This document shows, one piece after another, positions 51,905 to 60,467 of a DNA stretch of 64,000 nucleotides. This DNA is from VFJQ01 sp044226525 (lineage in GTDB: Bacteria > Verrucomicrobiota > Verrucomicrobiia > Chthoniobacterales > Chthoniobacteraceae). The DNA lies in the NCBI GenBank assembly GCA_044226525.1, contig JBGAGV010000032.1:1-64000 (forward strand), in the 5' to 3' direction. The position numbers and the translations under genes were made by a program. Position 1 is the stretch's first letter. Each line of letters begins with the position of its first letter. A model generated the notes under the pieces. The model saw only the letters and a program-made list of their open reading frames with translations. It was not told the DNA's origin and did no database searches.

Positions 51905-52387
51905 GTGACACTCATGTTTTGCTCGCGAGTTGCCTGGCTCCTTTCGTTGATCGCCTGTTTTGTGGTAGGAGCGGTGGAGGTGTGCCAGCAAGTGGTTGTC
52001 GCCGGGCCGCCGGTGAGCGATCGCGATGCTTCGCTGCGCGAAATCGCCAGCCGGCATCTCGGCTCTCCCCATGCACTGGACGATCTTCGGCGCTTGATCG
52101 AGCCGCTGCCCAAAGATCGTGCGCTGATCGTGTTCGGTCCCGGGCAGGATTGGGGGGGCACGGAGGTGTATCTGCTGGCGAGTTGCCTCGCGTGGCCTCG
52201 CCCGGTGTGGTTCGTTGCCTTCGGGCGGAATGGAAAAATCGCGCCGGAGCTGAGCCTGCCGCCGCCACCTGGCATCGCACCGGCGGCACTCGCCTTTTTC
52301 GAAGTGCCGCCCCCTCCGGAAGCCGGGAACGCGATGGAACGGGTGGGGAGCAAATTTTGTTTCATTCGGCAGGAGCCGGCGCCGTGA
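51905..52387 (+). CDS. Hypothetical membrane-anchored protein
   Basis: A 160-residue protein, from a GTG at 51905 or the ATG at 51914. One hydrophobic N-terminal helix (VAWLLSLIACFVVGAVEV) acts as signal or anchor. The rest (DRALIVFGPGQDWGGTEVYL, PRPVWFVAFGRNGK) looks like a small alpha/beta exported domain. No family recognised. Its stop overlaps the GTG start of the next gene by 4 bp, so the two are coupled. The partner is a GT39-like polytopic protein, suggesting a shared role in an envelope glycosylation step. Confidence 0.65.
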   Translation: MTLMFCSRVAWLLSLIACFVVGAVEVCQQVVVAGPPVSDRDASLREIASRHLGSPHALDDLRRLIEPLPKDRALIVFGPGQDWGGTEVYLLASCLAWPRPVWFVAFGRNGKIAPELSLPPPPGIAPAALAFFEVPPPPEAGNAMERVGSKFCFIRQEPAP

Positions 52388-53715
52388 CCGCGCTGGTCGG
52401 CGCTCTGATCGTCTCTGCCATCGGAGGTGCGGGAGTCTTCGCACTGGTGCGTCCACGGCGTGCACTCGACGCTTTCGAGGCCGCAGGGATGAGTCTTTTC
52501 TGGGGCAGCGTTTTAACCTCGGCACTGCTTTTCGGCATGAGCGGAATCCTCACCGGACCCGCACTCGTCGGCACGGTATCGGCAGTGCTGATCGTTGCGG
52601 GAGTCGCCGCCGTTCCAGTTCTTGGCCGTGCGAGCTGGGTGACGGTGCCGGGGGCGAAACCTTTTCTGTGGCTCCTGCTGGCGGGGCTCGGCTTCGTGGC
52701 ATGGCAGGCGTGGGCGCAACCACTCGGCGGCGATGGGGTGTTCAATTTCGAATGCCGCGCTCGATTCGCGTGGGAACATGGCGGGCGAATCCCAGCCGAG
52801 TTTTTTTCCGATCCTTCGCGCGCCTGGCTACACCAAGGCTACCCGCTTTTTCTCAGCATGAACGAGCTGTGGGTGTATCTGTGGCTGGGCGAGCCGAATC
52901 AAGTGCTGGTGAAGGTTCTCGGGGTGCTGTGGTTTGGCGCGCTGGCTGGCGTGATCTTCAGCCAGCTCGCGCGGCTCACCGGCGAATCCCGGCGCGGCTG
53001 GCTGGCTCTGGCGCTGCTGCTTTTCGTCCCCGCGGTCGTCACCTCACGAGGGGGTGCCGCGTCGCTGTGGGCGGATTTTCCGTTTGGCAGTCTGGCAGTG
53101 ATCGCCGCGCTCTATCTCGTCGAATTCCGGCGACACGGCACTGGCCAGGAAAGTTTCGCCGCCGCCCTGGCGGCACTGCCATGGGTGAAACGCGAAGGCG
53201 TGATTCTCGGGGCGGTGCTGCTCGCCAGCTTTGCCTGGTGCGCAGTGCGCGAAGGGCGCTGGAAAGTGCTTCTTGTCGCCGGCGCACCCTTCGCCGCGGT
53301 CGCGACGGTGTGGGCGCTCATCGCCCACCGGTTGCACGTGCCGCCGGTGGGCGATTTCGCCACCCCAGGGCCAGCTCTGTTGCTGGCGAACCTCGGCCGG
53401 TTGCCGCGCATCGTCGCCATCGCGTTGCGCGAGTTTGCGGTGCTCTTTCGCTGGAGCCTGCTGTGGCTGCTGGCGGCGTTGGCGTGGTGGCGCATCGGGC
53501 GCGACGCCGGGCTGTCGGCATGGCGACCGCTCGTGGCGGCCAATGTCGGCGCCATCGCCGTTTACGCGTCGCTCTATTTCTTCAGCACGTGGCCGATGCT
53601 CGCGTGGCACATGGCGACGTCCTACCCGCGTCTGCTTTTGCCGCCGGCGATGATCGCCATCGTGCTCGTGGCCGCAGCGGTGCCATTGCCATCGCCCCAG
53701 GCCTCGAGCGACTGA
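52384..53715 (+). CDS. Polytopic membrane protein, glycosyltransferase-like
   Basis: A 443-residue integral membrane protein from a GTG at 52384 that overlaps the upstream stop (GTGA). About eleven hydrophobic segments are visible. A loop after the third segment, QPLGGDGVFNFECRARFAWE, has an acidic motif at the position of the catalytic Asp in GT39/ArnT-like polyprenyl-phosphate-dependent glycosyltransferases. LALLLFVPAVVTSRGGAASL and the basic loop before the last helices fit that family. The substrate is unknown. It is followed after 10 bp by a VTT-domain membrane protein gene. Confidence 0.65.
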   Translation: MTALVGALIVSAIGGAGVFALVRPRRALDAFEAAGMSLFWGSVLTSALLFGMSGILTGPALVGTVSAVLIVAGVAAVPVLGRASWVTVPGAKPFLWLLLAGLGFVAWQAWAQPLGGDGVFNFECRARFAWEHGGRIPAEFFSDPSRAWLHQGYPLFLSMNELWVYLWLGEPNQVLVKVLGVLWFGALAGVIFSQLARLTGESRRGWLALALLLFVPAVVTSRGGAASLWADFPFGSLAVIAALYLVEFRRHGTGQESFAAALAALPWVKREGVILGAVLLASFAWCAVREGRWKVLLVAGAPFAAVATVWALIAHRLHVPPVGDFATPGPALLLANLGRLPRIVAIALREFAVLFRWSLLWLLAALAWWRIGRDAGLSAWRPLVAANVGAIAVYASLYFFSTWPMLAWHMATSYPRLLLPPAMIAIVLVAAAVPLPSPQASSD

Positions 53716-53725
53716 TTTCCGAACC

Positions 53726-54367
53726 ATGCGCGTCCTCTGGGCCTTCCTCGCACTCGCCGTGCTGCTCTGCATTCCGTTCCTGATCTGGGGCGATGAATTT
53801 GCGCGTTGGTTTACGGGAGACGCCGCCGTGGCGTGTATTCGCGGCTGCGGATGGTGGGGTGGGCTTGCGGTGGTCGGCCTGCTCGTTTCGGATCTCGTGC
53901 TGCCGATTCCGTCCACGCCGGTGATGTCGGCGGCGGGTTATCTTTATGGTCCGTGGTTCGGCGGTCTTTTGGGGGCCGCAGGTTCGTTTTGCTCGGGTCT
54001 GGCCGGCTATGGGCTCTGCCGGGCGTGCGGACGGAGCGTGGCGCTGAAGCTGGTGAGCGAGCAGGAACTCGCCGACCACGACACTCTTTTCCAACGCAGC
54101 GGACCGTGGCTGGTAGCCGCCTCGCGCTGGATGCCCCTGCTGCCGGAAGTGATGTGCTGCCTCGCGGGGCTGACGCGGATGCCGTTCGCGACTTTCGCGG
54201 TTTCGCTGGCGTGCGGATCGGTCCCACTCGGCTTCGTGTATGCGTGGGTAGGCGCGCTCGGGCGCGACCTGCCGCGGCTCACGATTGCGCTGAGCCTGGT
54301 CGTTCCAGTGCTGCTGTGGGCCGCGGCGAAACCGCTCCTCCAAAGGAGTCTGTCAAAAGACCCATGA
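53726..54367 (+). CDS. VTT-domain (TVP38/DedA-like) membrane protein
   Basis: A 213-residue protein with about five or six membrane segments. The VTT/SNARE-associated core is visible as VSDLVLPIPSTPVMSAAGYLYGPWFGGLLGAAGSF, interrupted here only for length (PIPSTPVMSAAGYLYGPW is the diagnostic part), and SRWMPLLPEVMCCLAGLTRM, the conserved re-entrant Arg region. Family members are implicated in lipid-carrier flipping and membrane homeostasis. The last seven codons (RSLSKDP) lie inside the terminal repeat of the element at 54344-54616, so the C-terminus was probably altered by its insertion. Confidence 0.85.
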   Translation: MRVLWAFLALAVLLCIPFLIWGDEFARWFTGDAAVACIRGCGWWGGLAVVGLLVSDLVLPIPSTPVMSAAGYLYGPWFGGLLGAAGSFCSGLAGYGLCRACGRSVALKLVSEQELADHDTLFQRSGPWLVAASRWMPLLPEVMCCLAGLTRMPFATFAVSLACGSVPLGFVYAWVGALGRDLPRLTIALSLVVPVLLWAAAKPLLQRSLSKDP

Positions 54368-54616
54368 GCCCCGCGTTGCTTGATTATTTGCCGTGGCCAA
54401 GGCGCGACGAAGGAGCATACCCGCAGCGGTCTGTAACTGAGGAGCAACGAAGGCCACGGCAAATAATCAAGCAACCCTCCGGGCGAGCGTGCCTTGGGGC
54501 GTCTGGCCGCGTTGTTCGCTCCTTACAGACCGCTGCGGGTATGCTCGTCGCTCACGCCTTGCCATCCGCCTCAAGGAACGCTCGCGCGGGGCTCATGGGT
54601 CTTTTGACAGACTCCT
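54344..54616. mobile_element. 273-bp MITE-like element with 32-bp terminal inverted repeats
   Basis: Perfect terminal inverted repeats of 32 bp lie at 54344-54375 and 54585-54616 (outer end AGGAGTCTGTCAAAAGACCC). Inside are two more perfect 23-bp inverted repeats: 54376-54398 with 54452-54474, and 54414-54436 with 54523-54545. These two interleave, so they cannot both form simple hairpins at once. No transposase frame fits. The element fills the space between the convergent VTT gene and leuC; the left end supplies the last seven codons of the VTT gene and the right end overlaps the leuC stop codon. I find no clear target-site duplication. Confidence 0.75.
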
Positions 54617-55985
54617 AGCCTACGTAATCGCGCGGATCGGTGATCTTCCCGGTGAGGGCGCTCGCCGCCACCGTGTAGGGCGAGGCGAGGAAGACCTGCG
54701 ATTCCTTGTGGCCCATGCGGCCGGGGAAATTGCGGTTCGTCGCGCTGATGCACTTCATCGGCGTGTTCATGCGGCCGAAGGTATCGACCGGCCCGCCGAG
54801 GCACGCGGCGCACGAAGCGTTTTCGGTGAGGCGCACGCCGGCGTTTTCGAGAATCGACCAGACGCTCTGGCCATCCCACTGCGTCTCCTTGAGCTCGCGC
54901 ACGACCTTGGTGGTCGCCGGCACGCCGAAGGTGTCGATCTTGACCGAGTGGCCCTTGATGACGCGGGCGAAGGCGAGGAAATCGCTCGTCTTGCCGCCGG
55001 TGCAGGAGCCGATGTAAGCGCGGTCGAGGGTTACGTCCTTCAACTCACGCGCCGTCTTGCGCTGACCCGGATCGGGGTGGCAGGCAACCGTCGGCTCGAG
55101 CTTCGAGAGATCGAACTTCTTGTCGTAAGCGAACGATTGATCGCCATCGATCGAGACGGGTTCGAAGCTGCTCTTCGTGCCGTTTTCGGCCACGCGTTCG
55201 CGGACATATTCGCCGGTCTTTTCGTCGTAGGGGAAGATGCCGTTCTTGCCGCCGGCTTCGATCGCCATGTTCGCGATCGTCATGCGATCATCCATCGACA
55301 TCGCATTCACGCCGGGACCTTCCCACTGCATGGCGCGATAGGTGGCACCGTCGAAACCGATGTCGCCGATCACGTGCAGGATCACGTCCTTGGCCATCAC
55401 GCCCGGGGGCAGTTCGCCCTCGCAGAAAAAGCGCATCGATTCCGGCACCTTCAGCAGAATCTTGCCCGTGCCGAGCACGAAACCCGCGTCGGTATTGCCG
55501 ATGCCGGTGGCGAACTGATTGAAGGCACCCGCCATGCAGGTGTGCGAATCGGTGCCGACGAGCACTTCGCCCGGACGCGTGTGGCCTTTCCACGGCAGCG
55601 TGGTGTGGCAGACACCGGTGTAGTTGCCCTTCCACTGTTGCTTGAGCTGGCCCTGCTCGGGGTCGAATTTCCAATGCCCATTCGGGTCATCGATCACGTC
55701 GTAGAAATACGGCAGCCCCTGTTCGCGCACGAAGTCGCGCAGGATATCGACGTTGCGATTTGACATCGAATCGGCCGTGAAAATGTAGTGGTCGGGGATG
55801 ATGACGACCTTGTTTTTGTCCCAGACCTTGGCGTTCTGACCGAACTCGCGCTTGAACACGCCGATGGTTCCCGGTCCACAGACGTCGTGGGTCATGAGAA
55901 TATCGACATTCACCCATACGTTGTCCCCAGGGGCGACGTGCGCCTGTCCACTGGCGCGGGCGAGCAGCTTTTCGGTCAAAGTCAT
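54615..55985 (-). CDS. leuC: 3-isopropylmalate dehydratase large subunit
   Basis: A 456-residue aconitase-family protein; the ATG at 55985 gives the expected N-terminus MTLTEKLLARASGQAHVAPG. The [4Fe-4S] cysteines are the Cys of AYIGSCTGGKTSDFL and the CxxC of SCAACLGGP. Substrate motifs TDSHTCMAGAFNQFATGIG and NVDILMTHDVCGP are present. It pairs with the LeuD subunit encoded 3.4 kb downstream on the same strand. Its TAG stop (54615-54617) overlaps the right end of the MITE-like element by two bases. Slightly shorter than the classic enterobacterial LeuC, as in the aconitase/IPMI mixed subfamily. Confidence 0.93.
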   Translation of the reverse strand: MTLTEKLLARASGQAHVAPGDNVWVNVDILMTHDVCGPGTIGVFKREFGQNAKVWDKNKVVIIPDHYIFTADSMSNRNVDILRDFVREQGLPYFYDVIDDPNGHWKFDPEQGQLKQQWKGNYTGVCHTTLPWKGHTRPGEVLVGTDSHTCMAGAFNQFATGIGNTDAGFVLGTGKILLKVPESMRFFCEGELPPGVMAKDVILHVIGDIGFDGATYRAMQWEGPGVNAMSMDDRMTIANMAIEAGGKNGIFPYDEKTGEYVRERVAENGTKSSFEPVSIDGDQSFAYDKKFDLSKLEPTVACHPDPGQRKTARELKDVTLDRAYIGSCTGGKTSDFLAFARVIKGHSVKIDTFGVPATTKVVRELKETQWDGQSVWSILENAGVRLTENASCAACLGGPVDTFGRMNTPMKCISATNRNFPGRMGHKESQVFLASPYTVAASALTGKITDPRDYVG

Positions 55986-56088
55986 AGGACCTGCAAAGTG
56001 GCGCGCGTCCGGGGCGGCGGCAAATGGAATGTCTGTCTCGGGTTTCCGGCTTGCTGATTGCGTGGCGCTCCGCTGCTCTACGCCCACC

Positions 56089-57393
56089 ATGAGTTCCGCC
56101 CACAACTCCCGCCGTTCGCTCTGGATTCTCGCCGGCCTCGTCGTTGGAGCGATCGCCGGAGTGATCGCGCAGGTCTGGTTTGGAGGGCCGGCGTTGAATG
56201 CGGCGGTGGCGAACGTGATCAAGCCGATCGGGTCGATCTTCCTGCGGATCATTTTCATGGTGGTGGTGCCGCTCATCATCTCGGCCATCGTGCTCGGAGT
56301 GGTTGAACTCGGCGATCCACGCCGACTCGGGCGAGTGGGGCTGCGCGCGGTGGCGATGACTTTGCTGCTCTCCGGGCTCAGCGTGGTGCTCGGCCTGGGG
56401 CTTGTGAATATCTTTGCGCCGGGGAAACGGCTGCCGGCCGACGTGCGCGAGCGGCTGGTGGCGAGTTACACAGCGCAGGCGGACCAGAGCATCAAGAATG
56501 CGGAGTCGGCCAAGCCTCTCTCCCAGACGCTGCTCGATCTCATTCCCCAGAATCCGCTCGAGGAAGCGGTGAACGCCTTCAACCCGGAGAAAGCCAATGG
56601 CGGGCTCATCGCGGTAATGATCTTCAGCCTCTTCATTGGCGTGGCGATGACCATGCTTTCTCCCGGCACGGATGCTCCGCTGCGCAGCCTGCTCGAAGCG
56701 ATTTTCCGCGTCTGTCTCCAGATCATCGACTTCGCCATGATGATCGCGCCGGTGTGCGTGGCGTGCCTGAGTTTCTCGCTCATGGCCACGACCGGCTGGG
56801 AACTGCTTCACTCACTTCTCGCTTATTTCCTCGTGGTGGTCGGCGGGATGGCACTGCACCAGTTCGGCACGTATGCGCTTGTGCTGAAACTGCTCGGAGG
56901 GAAATCTCCGCGGGCGTTTTATCGCGAGGCGCGCGAAGCGATCATTACCGCGTTCGGCACTTCGTCGAGCAATGCCACTCTGCCCGTGTCGATGCGCGTC
57001 GCGGAGGAGGAGCTGAAACTGCCGCCAAAGATTTCGCGCTTCGTGCTCACCGTCGGCGCCAGCGCGAACCAGAATGGGACCGCGCTTTACGAAGGAGTGA
57101 CCGTGCTCTTCCTCGCGCAGGTTTTCGGTGTGGAACTGACGATCGCGCAGCAACTCGTCGTCGCGCTGATGTGCATCCTCGCGGGCGTCGGCACGGCAGG
57201 TGTGCCGGGTGGCTCGCTCCCGCTCGTGGTGGGTGTGCTGATGACGATCAAGGTGCCGGCGGCTTCCATCGCAATCATCCTCGGCATCGACCGTTTCCTC
57301 GACATGTGCCGCACGGCGCTGAATGTCACCGGCGATCTGGTCATCGCGACCGTCGTGGCGCGCGGTTCAAGTGCAGACGACGAGACAGCGTGA
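56089..57393 (+). CDS. Dicarboxylate/amino acid:cation symporter (DAACS family)
   Basis: A 434-residue membrane protein of the GltP/DctA type, from the ATG at 56089. Family motifs are the Ser-rich re-entrant loop AFGTSSSNATLPVSM and the NQNGTALYEG motif (usual NMDGTA), followed by CILAGVGTAGVPGGSLPLV and the C-terminal GIDRFLDMCRTALNVTGD. It has about eight helices. It takes up glutamate, aspartate or C4-dicarboxylates with Na+ or H+; the exact substrate cannot be fixed. It is divergent from leuC with a 103-bp space between. Confidence 0.92.
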   Translation: MSSAHNSRRSLWILAGLVVGAIAGVIAQVWFGGPALNAAVANVIKPIGSIFLRIIFMVVVPLIISAIVLGVVELGDPRRLGRVGLRAVAMTLLLSGLSVVLGLGLVNIFAPGKRLPADVRERLVASYTAQADQSIKNAESAKPLSQTLLDLIPQNPLEEAVNAFNPEKANGGLIAVMIFSLFIGVAMTMLSPGTDAPLRSLLEAIFRVCLQIIDFAMMIAPVCVACLSFSLMATTGWELLHSLLAYFLVVVGGMALHQFGTYALVLKLLGGKSPRAFYREAREAIITAFGTSSSNATLPVSMRVAEEELKLPPKISRFVLTVGASANQNGTALYEGVTVLFLAQVFGVELTIAQQLVVALMCILAGVGTAGVPGGSLPLVVGVLMTIKVPAASIAIILGIDRFLDMCRTALNVTGDLVIATVVARGSSADDETA

Positions 57394-57405
57394 AGCGGGG
57401 TCCGC

Positions 57406-59055
57406 TCAGCGCGCGATCTTTCCGAGACAGCCGAGCAGATAAGGCAGGAGCTGTTTCTTGCGAGAGACGACGCCGTTCAGCTCCCACACGAAGGGCGCGT
57501 GCTCGGGGTAATCGATCGTGCGCAAAAACTCCTCCGCGCCGCGCACGAGCAGGAGTGAATTCTGCGTGTTGATATCCGTGACAAGCAGCGTGGCAAAGAG
57601 CAGGCCGGTGCGGGCGCGATGGGCTTCGAGCGCTTCGAGCAGGCTGGCTTGCTTCTCCGGGAAGTGTGCAAAGGTGAGTTCTTCGATCTGCGCGACGCTG
57701 AAGCGGTGGCCGTCTTCCTCATAGGGTTTGCAATCCGCATTGATCGCCTGCTCCGGCGTCATGGTGAGCAGCGGGCTGCCGACGCTGAAAATCTGCTCGG
57801 CCAGCTTCGCCGGATCGCACTGCGCGACCTGCGCGAGATGATCGAGAATCAATCGATCCACCGGCGTTGCCGTGGGCGAGGTGAGGTTGAGCGTGTCGGA
57901 GATCAGACCCGCCATGAGCAGTCCCGCGATGGGCGGCGGAATCTCGATCTTGTTCTGCTGATACGCGAGGGACACCAGCGTCGACGTCGAGCCGACCGGG
58001 TTGTTCCAGAACAGGATCGGCGTATCCGTCGCGAAGCCGCCGAGCTTGTGATGGTCGAGCACTTCGACGATCGGCACCTGGTCCGCGCCGCGCACCGCCT
58101 GGCTCAGTTCGTTGTGGTCCACGAGGATAAGCTGACGCGGGATCGGTTTGATGAAATCGGACTTCGACAGGATGCCGACGAGCGCGCCGTCATCGTCCAG
58201 CACCGGGAAAACAAAGGCCGCGCTGTCCGCCGCGATGCGGCGCGCTTCATCGAGCGGCGTGTCCGGCTGAAAGGTGGTGATCTCGCGCTCGATCATTCGC
58301 TCGACGCGCACCGCGCCACGAGCGAGCAACACTGTTGTGGCGGTATCGAAGGGCGAACTGATCATGGTGACCCCGGCGGCCCTCGCGGCATCGCGCGTCT
58401 GCTCGGGGATCGACAATCCACCGGTCACCACGATGGCATGCAGCGCGCCCTTGATCGCGAGCCACTGAATCTGCGGCCGGTCGCCAACAAAGAGCACCAC
58501 CCGTTTATCGCGCAGCCGCTCGATGCGCGGCGCAAACGACTCCGCATTCATCGCGCCGACCATGAGCGTGTGTTCGCACGGCTCGGTCCCGAGTTCGCCG
58601 GTGATGATCGCCCCGGCAAACGTCGTCACGATATCCTTGAGCGACGCCACCACTACTCGCGCGGAAGCCGCCTCGTCGCGCGGCGGGAAAAGGTGATGCG
58701 TAATCTTGAAGGCCGACAGCAGGCCGAGACAATGGTTGCCGCCATCGACCACTGGCAGCCCGCGCAGGCGCTTCTGCTCGATGAGCTGGATGGCGTCATA
58801 CACCGGCGCATCCGCGCGAATCGAAATCACGTTCGGCTGCATCACGTCCGCGACGCGCGGCGAAAGATCGTTCACCAGCGTGGGCGGAGCGACGCCGAAT
58901 TTCTCCAGCACAAAGTCGATGCGCTCGTTCGTATTGCCCGCGCGCGCCGCCACCACCTCGGGCACGCCGAGGCGCCGCTTCAGCTCCGCGTAGGCGAGGG
59001 CGGAAACGATGGAATCCATATCCGGATTCCGATGGCCGATGACGATGGTTTGCAT
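57406..59055 (-). CDS. ppaC: Manganese-dependent inorganic pyrophosphatase with CBS-DRTGG insert
   Basis: A 549-residue family II pyrophosphatase, from the ATG at 59055. DHH-superfamily motifs are GHRNPDMDSIVSALAYAEL (H8, D12, D14 for metal), the later VDHNELSQ and the DHH motif in VLDHHKLGGF, then NPVGSTSTLV. Between the first motif and the DHH core lies a regulatory insert: a CBS domain (MQPNVISIRADAPVYDAIQL), a DRTGG-like domain and a second CBS half (REITTFQPDTPLDEARRIAA). Such enzymes are controlled by adenine nucleotides, AMP/ADP inhibiting and ATP or ApnA activating in characterised homologues. The C-terminal DHHA2 domain follows. Confidence 0.92.
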   Translation of the reverse strand: MQTIVIGHRNPDMDSIVSALAYAELKRRLGVPEVVAARAGNTNERIDFVLEKFGVAPPTLVNDLSPRVADVMQPNVISIRADAPVYDAIQLIEQKRLRGLPVVDGGNHCLGLLSAFKITHHLFPPRDEAASARVVVASLKDIVTTFAGAIITGELGTEPCEHTLMVGAMNAESFAPRIERLRDKRVVLFVGDRPQIQWLAIKGALHAIVVTGGLSIPEQTRDAARAAGVTMISSPFDTATTVLLARGAVRVERMIEREITTFQPDTPLDEARRIAADSAAFVFPVLDDDGALVGILSKSDFIKPIPRQLILVDHNELSQAVRGADQVPIVEVLDHHKLGGFATDTPILFWNNPVGSTSTLVSLAYQQNKIEIPPPIAGLLMAGLISDTLNLTSPTATPVDRLILDHLAQVAQCDPAKLAEQIFSVGSPLLTMTPEQAINADCKPYEEDGHRFSVAQIEELTFAHFPEKQASLLEALEAHRARTGLLFATLLVTDINTQNSLLLVRGAEEFLRTIDYPEHAPFVWELNGVVSRKKQLLPYLLGCLGKIAR

Positions 59056-59156
59056 GAAAGGCGCCGAGGTTGCGCCAAGCCAGCCTCTCGGGCAAGCAGC
59101 AGCGCGCAACGTTTCGCAGTCATACGATCGATGGAGTGCGGCCGGCCGCCGCCCGT

Positions 59157-59900
59157 TTAGCGCCGGGCGAGTTCCCCGCGCCGGTGCGTGAGACGCTCCA
59201 TCTTGAGCCGGTCCGTCACGCTCGAAGGATCGAAATTCGTGCCGTGCCGTGCGCGGAAAAGCGCGAGCTGGCGAGCGTTGGGCGACGCGACGCGCGACGC
59301 CTGAGCCACCAAAGCGGCCTTCGATCGGCCCGGCTGGCGCAGCGTTTTGGCAGGCGCCGTTGCTGGCTGGAAAAGGCTGAGGAAACTCCACGAACGCTCC
59401 GTCTTTCGCACCGGTGCCAGCCGGGCCAGCGCCGTCTGACCCTGGATCGCGGGCTCCTTGATGCTCTTCTTCCCATCGCTTGATCCAGGCACGTGATGCA
59501 CGCTGACCACGGTCGCCGGCCGGTGCAGATAAAAGGCGAGTTGGTAATTGATATCCTCGCGGGGCAGCCAGACCGGGTCGTAAGCGGATCGGTCATCCGC
59601 CAGCCACCACGGATCACGCGAATGGTTGTCGTCGCGATACAAAATCGCCGTCCGCGTATCGACTGCCTCTTCCCGCAAACGCGTCCGATAACGAAACTCG
59701 TAGGTCACCACCTTGTGCTCGACGCCCGCTTGCTTGAGCCGGGAGCTGAGTTGCTCGGCGTAGGCGGCGGACGGATCGGCCTCGTCACGCGTATCGATAC
59801 GGGAAGAAATCACCGTCTCCCAAGCCGGCGAACGACGAAGGCCACCACAGCCCGCCGCGAAGAGGCAGGCAGTCAGCAGGATGAAGCGCGATGGACGCAT
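59157..59900 (-). CDS. Hypothetical lipoprotein
   Basis: A 247-residue lipoprotein with a short signal peptide and lipobox LFAAGC. The exported part (AAYAEQLSSRLKQAGVEHKV, YEFRYRTRLREEAVDTRTAI, WLPREDINYQLAFYLHRPAT) suggests a mixed alpha/beta domain, and the last 80 residues are basic and low complexity. I do not recognise a family. It lies 101 bp upstream of the pyrophosphatase on the same strand and shows no operon signs with it. Confidence 0.7.
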   Translation of the reverse strand: MRPSRFILLTACLFAAGCGGLRRSPAWETVISSRIDTRDEADPSAAYAEQLSSRLKQAGVEHKVVTYEFRYRTRLREEAVDTRTAILYRDDNHSRDPWWLADDRSAYDPVWLPREDINYQLAFYLHRPATVVSVHHVPGSSDGKKSIKEPAIQGQTALARLAPVRKTERSWSFLSLFQPATAPAKTLRQPGRSKAALVAQASRVASPNARQLALFRARHGTNFDPSSVTDRLKMERLTHRRGELARR

Positions 59901-60029
59901 GGCGGGTGACAGGTTGGACGGTTTGGACGGAGACCGGGATCGCTTTTAGTGGAAGGACCGGATGACCTCAACGGGAAATCGCGCCTCGATTCACCCGATC
60001 CCGTCTTCCGGGAAATCGCCACAGGTCCC

Positions 60030-60467
60030 TCAAATTTCAAAGGCCAGCCCACTCAGCCGGCCCTGCCGGGCGAGATCTTCCAGCGAATGGCCGTCCAACC
60101 ATTCCACCAACTGCCCGCGAAATTGAGTCATGAGGAGCCGGACCGGACAGGTGCGCGGCTCGGGACACGTGCACGGGGCCGCCGGTTTCTCGGCGGCGCA
60201 AGGCACCGGTGCCAGCGGGCCGTCCAAAGCCCGAATGACTTCGCCTACTGTTGTTTCCGCCGCTGGCTTCACCAGCGAATAGCCCCCGCCCACCCCGCGC
60301 CGGCTCGACAAAATCCCCGCGTGACGCAGCGCCAGAAGGATCTGCTCGAGAAACTTCACCGGGATGTTTTCCCGGGCGCAGACCTCCTGGATCGACCACG
60401 ACTTCTTTTCGCGCGCCATCACCGCCAGCGCCCGCAGCCCATACTCCGCTTTCTTTGACAGCCGCAT
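60030..60467 (-). CDS. Rrf2-family transcriptional regulator
   Basis: A 145-residue regulator of the IscR/NsrR/RsrR type. The winged helix-turn-helix is at residues 1-75 (MRLSKKAEYGLRALAVMARE, then IPVKFLEQILLALRHAGILS, RRGVGGGYSL). The C-terminal cluster segment has Cys at 90, 99, 101 and 107, within reach of the three-Cys pattern that binds a [2Fe-2S] or [4Fe-4S] cluster. It may therefore sense Fe-S status, NO or redox. Its ATG follows the stop of a tiny lipoprotein gene by zero bases, so the two are read together. No Fe-S assembly genes are in the window. Confidence 0.9.
   Translation of the reverse strand: MRLSKKAEYGLRALAVMAREKKSWSIQEVCARENIPVKFLEQILLALRHAGILSSRRGVGGGYSLVKPAAETTVGEVIRALDGPLAPVPCAAEKPAAPCTCPEPRTCPVRLLMTQFRGQLVEWLDGHSLEDLARQGRLSGLAFEI

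Noticed and set aside
54368..54614. A small RNA gene or IS transposase inside the inverted-repeat element
   Set aside because: No open frame of useful length and no promoter; the element is explained by its repeats alone.
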